Assembly (NCBI GenBank): GCA_023374045.1
Contig: CM041782.1
Coordinates: forward strand, 250,571,882-250,635,881
Length of the DNA stretch: 64,000 bases
Direction: 5' to 3'
Origin: Limonium bicolor
Taxonomy: Eukaryota > Streptophyta > Magnoliopsida > Caryophyllales > Plumbaginaceae
The first letter of the stretch is position 1, and each line of letters begins with the position of its first letter. The notes under the pieces are model-generated. The model did no database searches and had not been told where the DNA came from. It saw nothing but the letters and a program-made list of their open reading frames with translations. Below are positions 43,980 through 54,841 of this stretch, piece after piece. Both the position numbers and the translations under genes were made by a program.

Positions 43980-44592
43980 ACTGGGTCGGACCGACCTTAG
44001 GACCGAACTTGCAAGGTCGGTCGAGCCCAGATTTACAAGACGGGAAACCTTCTGGAATCGACCGACCTTGCAACCGGACTTGCAAGTTCGGTCGGACCAG
44101 AAAATTCTCCCGTCTGAAACCTTCTGGAATGGACCGAACTTGCGACCGGACTTGCAAGTTCGGTCGGCCAGAAAAATTCTGTAGATGAAAGCTTCTGGAA
44201 TGGACCGAACTTGCGACCGGACTTGCAAGTTCGGTCAGCCAGAAAAATTCCGTAGATGAAAGCTTCTGGAATGGACCGAACTTGCGACCGAACTTGCAAG
44301 TTCGGTCGGCCAGAAAAATTCCGTAGATGAAAGCTTCTGGAATGGACCGAACTTGCGACCGGACTTGCAAGTTTGGTCGGCCAGAAAAATTTCGGTAATG
44401 CAAGCTACTGGAATGGACCGACCTTGCGACCGGACTTGCAAGGTCGGTCGGGCCAAAATTTTCAAATACGAAACTTACTGGAATGGACCGACCTTGGGAC
44501 CGGACTTGCAAGGTCGGTCGGCCCTAGAATTTCACCCGATGTAGTCTAATGGAATGGACCGGACTTGCAAGGTCGGTCGCAAGTCCGGTCGA
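43980..44592 (+). repeat. Hairpin array of LTR A'
   Basis: Nine units recur about every 70 bp. Typical arms are GACCGAACTTGC, GACCGGACTTGC and GCAAGTTCGGTC, two forward and one reverse. Linkers often end CTGGAATG. The last unit is in reverse order. It matches the array of LTR E, not that of LTR A. Confidence 0.9.
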
Positions 44593-46159
44593 GTCAAAAA
44601 AAAATGTTTTAATTATATGATTATAGTAATCATATATACATATATATATGCCTATATACCTTTATGCATATATATATAGTAATACACATTAATGAAGTAA
44701 TAATGGTAAGAAAGTAAATAAGTTTGTAAGAAAGCAAGTTTATGAGGTAGTAAAGAAAAGAATGGTTTTATAACCAAGTATGAATGTAAAGAAGTAGTAA
44801 GTATACATTGAAAGTATCAATGAAGGAGTAAGTTAGATCAATAATAGATCATTGATCATACTACTTCATGTATGTATAGGAATCAAATAGTTGATCTCCA
44901 AAGGAACCGGTAGTACGTATTCAACGGTGAACGGTATGATTTCTTCATGCCCTGTATCCTAACTTGGTTACCCCGATTTGTGTGCTTATGTGATCACCAA
45001 CAAGATAAATGCACGAATCGGACTTATATTGCACCTAATTGTGTTTGAACTATATTGTTCTTGTTTTATGCTCTTGAACATTTAGTTTGTATAATTCATG
45101 AAATGTATGAATGAAAATGAAGTGTATGTGTAAGTATGAGTACTTGCGTATTGTATGTATGTATGTATGGAAGTAAGTATGGACTTCTACTAATTCCTAA
45201 CGATCTAACTCCTAACATGAGTAATGAGTAAAATGGAATGAGTAGAAGCCCGATATAGTTTCGGCCACGCGTGAGGATAAGGAGACACAAGAGTTGGATC
45301 CGAATCCTGGCTATAATCTTTTCCATGGACCAAATCCCTTGAATGGGTAGCATCCTGGATTAGTGGGCCACCCTAAAGCCCGGTGGTGGGATGTAGTAAT
45401 CCCTGCCCGGAGGTCATACCGACTTAACTGGAAGTAAAGTATGTAAGAAGTATTGTATTCGTATCGGTCTTGACTATTGTAAGTCATTGACCCGGAGTAA
45501 AAGTATTGAACACCTGATTAACCCGGGTGTGTAATAAGGCTAACAAGACCTTTGTTTGTATTGGGGAATGTATCTCCGTTATGCGGTGAGTATGGTAAGC
45601 ATGAATGAATCACTTGTATTGTGTTCCTTGTATGTATTGTATGTATGTATGCTTGGTGAAATGAATGTATTGTATTGCACTGTATAAGCATGTATGTATG
45701 TATGAATAAAACGAACCGCATGTACTCGACCAAATAGTTGGTGTACCCTCGCTAGTACGCGGGGTATGCGGTTATCATATGCAGCGTAAGCTGACCCCCT
45801 AGGGGGAATGTTTTTACTCCACAGGTACCCGCGAGGCGTGACGGTAGGGTAAGGACGGATGTGATTCTTTTTGGGATGTAGCAGTAGGACTGGAATAGTG
45901 TACCGAGTTGTACATGGCTAGGCCATTTTGAGTAGCCGGTACCATGTGGTACACCTTTTTGGATATTGAAATCTTGATTGGATAGTAAGGAGAGGATGTA
46001 TAAACTCTTCATTTTTGGGGAAGTAGTCATGAAATGTAATTCATATATTCAGTATACTCGGTAATCAAATGTAAGTTAAGTATTTGGTATTGTAAAGTAA
46101 GTAGTATGTATGTAATTCATTCTAATCATCAGACCGAAACGGTAAGTAGTAGTAGCCTG

Positions 46160-46179
46160 GTTAACCTTGGAGGGTTAAC
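46160..46179 (+). promoter_or_regulatory. Terminal LTR hairpin, A' version
   Basis: The arms GTTAACC and GGTTAAC enclose TTGGAG and are followed by CGGCG. LTR A has GTTGGCC/GGCTAAC here. Confidence 0.7.
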
Positions 46180-48170
46180 GGCGTTGTATCACCCGCCGGG
46201 AGTAAGTAAGTATTCCGCTGTGAGAAGGGTAAGTATGGGATTGATTAGAGGATAATGGAAGGATTAGCGGTTGGGGTGTTACAAGAGGTAAGGAATAAGA
46301 ACTAGAAAGTGCAAGAGCACAGGCTAGTAAGTATAGACATTGGATATGTCTCAAGGACATCAAACAAATACGTGACAGCTGGGAAGTATACCCAGCCTGA
46401 ACACAGTAAGGCAAATGCCTAATGTGAACACAACAATGTTCAATAAACGGGACGAAGTTCCCTAGAGCGATCACAAGATTACCACGAAGTATAATCCACC
46501 ATTGGAGAAGAATGTAAACCTAGTCAAGAACACTAGGAGAAAGTGTAAACAGTCTACCCAAGAACGGGAGACGTTATAACCCAAAAAGGGAATAACTCAA
46601 ATACAATACAACAAGGCGGTATAGTAGACACAACATATCATAAACGTTAGCCGGATGTAATGGCGTGAACCAATAACACCCAAGAGCAATCCTTGAAGGG
46701 TGTCTAAGTTAACAACAGTCTAACAAAGCATCGTGATAAGAGCACGGGAGCTAGAATGAACACTCGGTTAGGGCACCGAAGGGATTTCACTTAACAGGAA
46801 ATACCCTAAACTACAAGAAGGCATTGATTGGCACCAGATTGCCTAAAGGGCCTCCCATGAACAGAAGCGTGATGTCACGACTTACCATGGAGCCCAGCAA
46901 TACCTCCGACCTATGAGGTATACACGGAGTGGAAACATGTATAAGCAGCTTGCAAAGAGCATAGCTTGCAGCAATAAGGCTTAAAAGCCATCAACCAACT
47001 ATGTTATGTAAACCTTAACGGTTGCATTACCCACACCATTTGATAACAAGACTTGCAAGAGATATTGTCTCATACGACAAAGAAATCAACAACTGGACCA
47101 TCAATTCAAACCCAACATTCTGAGTGGCTTGGAGTAATGGCCAACTCAGTGTCACTGTCACTAGAGCATCAGTCTAGTATACAGTTGACAAGCTTTTAAT
47201 TACCTTCATGCTTCTGTAGCAATAGCACAGAGGCATAAGAATCGTGATAATGCCAACATTGGCCTAGTCCACACTTGGACACTACGAGAAACCCAAGGGA
47301 AGGTACCCCTCGTTAGCCAAAGACCACCAATGTGGTGAAGATGTGAACCCTTGGAAAGGCTTCCATCTATTATAACAGTAAAGCCTACGCTTATAGATAT
47401 TGCCAAGGGGCGATGGAATAAGGAAATGAGATTTCCAAACCATTACGACTTAAGGAGTAAGCATACTCCATATGCACCCAAGCATGTGGTGAACCATTGT
47501 ATAAACACCAACATGGTAAACCTTGTCATGAGACCTATGAGTGGTAACTAACCTCTCAATAAGAACCTTCATTTACCAGGGATAGAATACTCACCAATTG
47601 GAGAACGGGACCAGAAAACCCTTGAAGTTTTTTGGGATGTTCCGGTGATGTACATACAAATGTAAACTACATAGCTAGAGCCTATAACCAATGCTCAACA
47701 CTGGAAACAATAATTGTCAAAAACAATCAACGTGAATACACATTGAACACCACAAATGACTAACACTCAAGAGAGCTTGTAACCCAATAATTTACTTCAT
47801 CTTTGGTCAACCACGACACTTGATAAATTGTATCATAAATGATGAAGCAATGTGAGGTAAGCTAACCTACACATGGAACCTAGATTGAAATAAAACATCT
47901 CCACATTGGGAAATAATCACATTGCGGTATGCTACGACAACCGTCATACACACGAACAGGGGAAACCCTCAGTGTTCATGCCATAAGGAAATGGTGCCAA
48001 TGACAATGGCAATAAGTAAAGAGGAACTACCACAGTAACAGAAACAGTAAAAAATGTGTTGTACAATGAGTAAGAATATGGTGCGCAACAAGCGACCGCT
48101 ATGAGGAAGTAGCAGATAATGACACGGAATATAAGTATGAGATGACAGGCAGAAATATTCTTTCCTATCT

Positions 48171-48247
48171 CATAAGTGACTTACTGTCAAGCGTTTACGT
48201 CTCTGCACTCTGTATGACTGAGTGTTTTGGTATTGCACTTGTGCAGC
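48171..48247 (+). other. Conserved block in E internal region
   Basis: This is the counterpart of 34410-34483 in C, sharing a 36-bp identical core. It is preceded in both by CATAAG and TACTGTCAAG. Confidence 0.7.
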
Positions 48248-49075
48248 TAAGGATCTAATGGGATGGCAAGGGATATGGAGAATGTAAACCGTAGTAAACC
48301 CTCTTTTTCACCACAAACATGGTATAAGCCAGTTAAGCAAGCCTAGCAACAAACCGTGCGGCCCAAGGCCAAAGAAGCACGAAGAGTGTACAACACACTA
48401 ACAATCACAAAATGTGAATTCCAATGGAATAAAGAGTGAAAAGAGACTTAAGAAAGTCACTAAGACCAACGCATAGAAAATGCAAGGTCATACAAGTAAA
48501 GAACACTTGTACTGAACCAGAAGAACTGGTATGATTCAGAAACTATTGACACCAGAGGAAGCATTACAACTAAGTAGTGACTTAACCTCGCCTGATAATA
48601 AGTTGGAGGAACTAAATGAATAATCGTGGAGGCACGAATAGCATGTGTAGTAGATTACCAGAGAGCTGGTTATAGTTCAAGCACGGTAAAAGAATACCAC
48701 ACTTGTCTAATAAACCGTATTCCAGCAATAGAGGGATAAAAAGGTGATGTGTAGTACATTTGGAATAACGAAAGAGCGAATTAAGCACTAAGGCTATCAG
48801 GGTCGCGCAGCAGAAGCTAGTGGGCCCTAGCTAAGAGGTTAATGTACCTAGTGAGTATGAAAGAATGGCTATTAATGCCTTGAAGCCTGATAGGCTAAAC
48901 CGAATTAATAATGAGTTAATAAAACTCATATAGGAATTCTTGGTGCAAAGACTAAACCAGTGGTATGGTTAAAACCTTTGACCAGAGTACATTATATAAT
49001 AGACCGTAGTGAAGCTAAATGCTTCAGATTGCCCAAATTGAGTAAACCAATGTTCAATAATAATAACATATGGTA

Positions 49076-49112
49076 GATTACGTGGGCGTAATGCCTTTTA
49101 AGGGGGGTAGAG
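49076..49112 (+). promoter_or_regulatory. Internal hairpin-polypurine module of E
   Basis: The arms ATTACG and CGTAAT with a TGGG loop (49077-49092) precede AAGGGGGGTAGAG (49100-49112). Confidence 0.78.
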
Positions 49113-50302
49113 CGAAAACCGCATAATGAATTTCACGAATAAAACACATAAACTATAATGTGCATAGCACAAATGAGAACTAGATTTGATGATTGGTACT
49201 ATGTTAAATAACATAAGTATTCATTCATATTGGAATTATGGTAATTAGGCATGAGAGATGCAAATACCATAGGATGGTTATACCTACTTTGTAACACCAT
49301 GTAAGAGTATTAGTAAAAGAAAAGTAATGAGTAGTGGACGGAGCTCCACAAGTATCGTAACCTTTGAAGAAGTAGTACGAACTGCTGGAGAGTAATTAAT
49401 GAATGAAGTTTATGAGTAGTGGATTCGTAGGTAAATTATTTGAAGCAAATTAAAGACGACTAAATTTCAAAGGTATGATATGCCTTAGTTAGAATATTGG
49501 AGATGATGGAGAGTAATGGATGTAGGTAGTGAAGGTTGATGAAATGAGCCTTTAGGTAGTGAACCACGGAGTAAAACATTTGGAAAGTAGAGTGAGGATG
49601 ATTGATGGATTGATTCCATCCTTTGGAGATGTATGAATTCGTATCACGACTAGAAAGGGTAAAAAGATAGAAAATGGAAACAGATAAATTATTGGTTTGT
49701 TTGAAACTGATGTGGGAAGTCGAACTTGATCCTGATCAGATCAAGGGAAACCGAACACAATTGGGGTGGAAAGATAGTTCAACACTGGTGCTGATCACAT
49801 CAGGGTCGAACGATTCTTGAAGCTCCCCTCAAGTGGTCACAAGAATCACGCTTAGGATAGAAGTATTGAATATAAATTAAAATTTGGAGTTGTATGCTTT
49901 AGAAATATTTTAATTAGCTATTGGGAAGGATTTTCCTTAGACTGAGAACGAAGATTTGGTTAGAAGCTTATACCGGAGAAGATAGTAATGTAGCATATTG
50001 TATTATTCCAAGGGCAGCGGGACATTGAGGAGTCCTGTGTCTAGATGACCTGAGTGCTTGCGGGATTGTATTGTGTATTGCATTGCTTTGGGGATAGCTT
50101 TGCACTGTAGATATGCATAAATCTTGTAATTTGGAACCAGACGGTTGGTAGTAATGCGGAATGGAGTAATGGTTGTACATTGGTATGGTACGGTATGTAG
50201 AAACCTTGAGTATGGGATTGGGAATTGTAAGGAGGAGGAATGTAAGACTTTGGCATTAGAAGTGTATGAATGAGTAAATGTAGTAATCATATAACCTTGA
50301 GC

Positions 50303-50336
50303 AACTTTGAGGACAAAGTTCTTAAGGGGGGTAGAT
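50303..50336 (+). promoter_or_regulatory. E hairpin and 3' polypurine tract
   Basis: The arms AACTTTG and CAAAGTT (50303-50320) with an AGGA loop precede AAGGGGGGTAGAT (50324-50336), next to the 3' LTR. Confidence 0.88.
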
Positions 50337-52525
50337 TGAAATACCCCAAACTTAAATATAGTGATTAAGATTATTCTAATCCTTATTTAAGAGCCTAATA
50401 ATGTTTAAGTAATATTTGTAAGGAAAAATAAATCCAAAATAAATAAATAAACGCTTAAAAAGTGAAATACGCTAAATAAGCGTTAATAACCATAGGAGGT
50501 ATGAGACCTCGGTTAGCGTATTATATGGATTCTAAAGGTTTAATAAGACCTAAATAATATATGGGAACAACTCCCGAAGAAAACGGATCCAGATAATGAA
50601 TTAAAACACTAATAGAGCTTTAGAGCACGTTTTTCGAGAAAACCTGAAAACGTGACTTTAATTGGTCAAACGGACCCGTAAAATTATAAATCATTAAATA
50701 AAAATTATTGAGGAATTATGGAAGCTTAATATTCAATAAAATTAATTAAACGAGAAAATTCCGGAAAACGGGTTCCGGTTAGTAAAAACTGTAACAACCG
50801 GGAAGTAGTGGGGTGAGAGTGTAATAACATAAAACTAGTGTGTCCACTTTTGTAAATAAAAAGAAAAAATTTGAGTGAGTGTGTGTGTGTGTGGTCGGCA
50901 GCCCCTTCCCCTCACACCCTCTCTATTTCTCTAATATGCTAAAGGACACAAAATAAGTAAAAAGCAACCCCACACTCTCTCACCTCTCATTTCCCTCATC
51001 TCTCTCCTATCCTTCTCCTTCCCCCACCTATTTCTCTCTCTTCTCCTCCCTTGTGCTGGTGATTTTGAAGCTCCAAAGGAAGCTCCCATGGCTTCCTCAC
51101 TTCTTCTTCATGCTCCATCCTCAAGTGAGCCCCAAATGCAAAAATAAATATATTCTTGCTCCCCTCATCATCCTCTACACTTATCTCTTTTCAAAATCCA
51201 AAAATGAGGAAGTTCATCTCCATGGGTTTTCCCCATTCAAAGAGAAAATAGCATCAATGATTAGCTTGGAGTCTTCTCTCTCCATTAAGGTAAAAATCTT
51301 CATAAAAGAACTCATATTTCTCCATCTTCCCTTATAACCGATTTTTACCTCCTTGTAATACTCCATTTTCTCTCTCTCTCTTTAAGCATAATATCAACCT
51401 TGCAATGGTGAGGGAATCACCTTCTTGAACCAAGGGCTCAAACCCCTCCAAAAACACTCCAAAGGTAAATCCTAGAAATCTTGCTTTTAGCACTTCAATG
51501 AATTAATATAAATCTAAGGGTTAGTATCTTAATTACACTTGTTTATGTGTGTTTTGGGTGGTGGGATGGAGGTTGGCAACTCCATTCCCCATATGGCCGA
51601 TTTGGGCAAGAAAGAGAGGAAGAGGAGAATTGGAAAAGAATGGAGGAAATTATAAGCCCAAGGTAAGAGCTCCTTCTTAATGCTATGTTATAATGCATTA
51701 TAGTAATGAGAATGGGTAAATCAATTTAAAGAACCTAAACTATTGCATTAGTAGTGTAGTTGTGGAAATTTTGGTATTTATGAGCTTGTATTTGAATTGT
51801 AGGCCTTAGAGCCAAATGGATTATGTATGTGTATTGGAATTGTGGATTGAGGAGGTATTGGTATATTGGTATTGCCTTGTGTGCTGGTAGGACCCTTGTA
51901 AGGGTGTGGCTAGATTAGGAATGAATTTGATGAAAAGTGTGTATGTGGAGAAGTTAGAATTGTAGGTAAACTATGGCAAAAAATTTAGTAGGAATTGTGC
52001 ATTATTGGATGGCTTGGTGAATAGGAGAACCAAGATGTGTATTGGAGTTAGTAAGGATGCTTAGTAACCATGGATTGGTACTTGTAGTATGAGGGTATAA
52101 GAGTGTAAAATCTGTAGCAAACAGCTTATGAAATGCATTGGAGAAACTAGGAAAAATTAGAGTATAAGATTTAGTGAAATGAATGTTGGACTTGGGTATA
52201 GGTAGTGCAATTGCTTGGGAATGAATTGGCGTGGTAAGATGATGTAATTAGAATGCTAGGGATGGCATTGGTTGAGGAAGTATTGGATGGTAGAAGTGAG
52301 CTTAAAAATGTGTAGCATTTGAGGACAAAGATTGGCATAAGTGTTGAAAGGAAGTGAGGAGAAATTGTGTATGTGGATTTAGAAATGAGTAAGGGATTTG
52401 GTGGATGAACTAAGGCAATTTGGAGGGCCTAAGTAGTGTTTAAACATGTGAGAATTACATGTACGAAGATTGGGGAAACAATGGGCAAAGTGTAGAACTG
52501 AAAACAGATTTTAGAACTGAAATAC

Positions 52526-52857
52526 TGGGCCGGACCGACCTTGGGACCGAACTTGCAAGGTCGGTCGAGCCTTAAAATACAAAGACGGGAAGTCTACTGG
52601 AATGGACCGACCTTGCGGACCGGACTTGCAAGGTCAGTCGGCCTAAAATTTTCCCGTAATATAACCTACTGGAATGGACCGACCTTGGGACCGGACTTGC
52701 AAGGTCGGTCGGGCCTAAAATTTTCACATATGTAACTCACTGGAAGGGACCGAGCTTGGGACCGGACTTGCAAGGTCGGTCGAGCCTGGAATTTTGCCTT
52801 AACGAAACTTACTGACTTCGACCGACCTTGGGTCCGACCCTGGTAAGGTCGGTTGAG
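52526..52857 (+). repeat. Hairpin array of E LTR
   Basis: Five units of about 65-70 bp have arms GGACCGACCTTG, GACCGGACTTGC and GCAAGGTCGGTCG. The arm sequences and many linkers match LTR A'. An AT-rich palindromic stretch follows (52880-52955), as in A and A'. Confidence 0.9.
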
Positions 52858-54528
52858 TCAAAACAAAAAATAATAATAATAAGTAATGTGATTATAGTAA
52901 TCATAGGTATATGTATATATACCTATACACATATGTATATGTATATATAGTAGTACATCATTAGTAGGATGAAAATGGTAAGAAAGTATGCACATGAGTA
53001 AGGAAACTAGTTTGAGAAAATTGGGAACCTAGTGATATTAGGTTAAACCAAAGTAATGGGATAACGGGGTAAGTACGAGAGTAGTAGCTATGAATGTATT
53101 GTAGTGCTTAGTATTAATGGAACCATTTGACATGTAGTCATTGGTTCGAGACTAGAACTCGAGGAACAAGTATGGACTAAGGAGCAAGGGAACACCCGAT
53201 AAAGTAATCAACGGTGAAAGGTATGATTTCTTCATGCCCTGTATCCTAATCTGGTTACCCCGATTTGTGTGCTTATTTGATAACCTAAATAAGATAAATG
53301 CATGAATCAGACTATATTGCACTTACTTGTGCTAGATTTATGTGTTCTTGATATTTACTGTCTTGAACACTAGTTTGTATAATTCATGAAATATATGGAT
53401 GAAGATGAAGTGTATTTTCACCTTGTAGTGTACTTGTGTATTGTATTGTATTTCGTATGGATGTATATATGAGCAATGTATTATATTATTGTGGCTTGGA
53501 TGTGTGACTTCTACTAATTCCTAACTACCTAACTTCTAACGTAAGTAATAAGTAAATTGGAATGAGTAGAAGTCCGATATAGCTTCGGCCACGCGTGAGG
53601 ATGAGGAGACACAAGAGGTTGGATCCGATTCCTGGTTCTTAAACTGGTCCACGGCCCAAATCCCTTAAATGGGTAGCATCCTGGATTGGTGAACAAGTAA
53701 CCCGGTGGTGGGACAGAGTAGTCCCCGGGCCGGAGGTCCCGAAGACTTAACATGAGTAAGAGTAAGTAAGTAAAGTATGAGTATGTATGCGTAAGTATTG
53801 TGTAACAAGTAAAAGAGTAATCTCCACCCGATTAACCCGGGTGGACAAAAAGGAGCTAACAAGTATGTGGATTGTGTATGTATTGCGTATGTATTGTATA
53901 TGAATTGTGTAATGCGGACTTCGGGAAAGGTGAGTATGTATCTGTTGGCTTGTATGGTTTACCATGTATGTATTGAAGTGTATGTATGTATTCCTTGCGT
54001 AAAAGTATTGTAGTATTATGTATGAAAGCATGTACGCATGTATGTATTGTAAAATGAATTGCATGTATTCGACCAAGTGGTCGGCGTACCCTCACTAGTA
54101 CGCGGGGTATGCGGTTATCATATGCAGCGAAAGCTGACCCCCTAGGGGGAACGTTTTTAGTGTGCAGGTACCTGAAGCGGATATGGTCAAGGTAAGAGAC
54201 CGGTGGCTACACTTGGACAGTAGAAGTTGAATGTAGAGGTGTACTAAGTGGCACACCCTTGTACTTAGAAGGTAAGTAGTTTTGTGAGGAATGGGTAGTG
54301 GATAGACTCGTAATGAGTATGTATGAAATTGAAGGAAGTGTTGTATTTGTATTTGGAACCTAGTAAACTCGGTTATGTATATTGTGTTGTATGGTATTGT
54401 GAAGGAGTAAAGTGTTGAATGGAGCATTGTAGTATTTGATTGATAAATGGAGTATGTTTTGTAGATGTGTAGTACTCGGGATTCCGGTCCATCAGACCGA
54501 TGCTGTAAGTAGTAGTAGTAGTAGCCTT

Positions 54529-54550
54529 GTTAGTCACGTGGGTGACTAAC
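54529..54550 (+). promoter_or_regulatory. Terminal LTR hairpin, E version
   Basis: The arms GTTAGTCAC and GTGACTAAC enclose GTGG. Compared with C (GTTAGCCAC/GTGGCTAAC) one base pair differs on both sides. Confidence 0.75.
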
Positions 54551-54653
54551 GGCATTGTATCACCCACCATGTGTATGCAAGTATCCGCTGCGTGTATCTG
54601 GATATGTAAGGAGATTGAACGGTAATGACGGAATTAGCGGTAGGGGTGTTACA

Positions 54654-54781
54654 TTGTACAACATACCGAGCACTACACTGTGCCAAAGGAAATACAATTA
54701 GCATTACTTGTGCCAACAAAATGTACTACAATACATACATACTATGCAATGCTAACTCAAAGCAATGCAAAAGCTAAATGG
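54654..54781 (-). other. M3 3' untranslated internal remnant
   Basis: This resembles the reverse complement of P1 7000-7130. No gene. It is cut at 54654 by E. Confidence 0.6.
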
Positions 54782-54816
54782 CTCTACCCCCCCTTAAAGG
54801 GGTACGCCCCGTACCC
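54782..54816 (-). promoter_or_regulatory. M3 internal hairpin-polypurine module
   Basis: On the minus strand, arms GGGTACG and CGTACCC (54800-54816) precede a purine tract with seven G (54782-54795), just after the pol stop. Confidence 0.75.
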
Positions 54817-54841
54817 TCCGTACTATACGGATACTAGACAT

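Larger units (their letters stand above)
42204..46283 (+). mobile_element. LTR A', truncated at its 5' end
   Basis: This is the same family as LTR A (7472-11500) but lacks its first ~160 bp, presumably cut off by the M2 insertion and later loss. It ends GGGGTGTTACA and is not followed by a PBS; E internal sequence resumes at 46284. Flanks of its central array are about 90% identical to LTR A, yet the array itself is of the E type. Splice-site block 45791-45824, terminal hairpin 46160-46179. No gene. Confidence 0.85.
46284..50302 (+). other. E internal non-coding region (3' part)
   Basis: About 4.0 kb has no gag or pol similarity; open frames are short and unconserved. It aligns loosely to 33285-36690 of C, keeping the order of short hairpins (GTGC/GCAC, CTGGG/CCCAG, GGCA/TGCC, GGGA/TCCC in the first 200 bp). 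It contains the conserved block 48171-48247 and the internal polypurine module 49076-49112. E is therefore a second non-autonomous family. Confidence 0.75.
50337..54653 (+). mobile_element. E 3' LTR
   Basis: This 4317-bp LTR runs from TGAAATACCCC to GGGGTGTTACA. Its last 0.94 kb is nearly identical to LTR B (11501-12432), its 5' partner. It has a CT-rich leader at 50910-51040, donor-like AAGGTAAAA at 51287 (GT at 51290), array 52526-52857, splice-site block 54134-54167 and terminal hairpin 54529-54550. It is followed directly by M3 sequence. No gene. Confidence 0.9.

Noticed and set aside
43867..44544. 214-codon open frame on the minus strand over the A' array
   Set aside because: Made of about 70-bp units translated repeatedly; antisense to the LTR and lost in LTR E, which has the same array.
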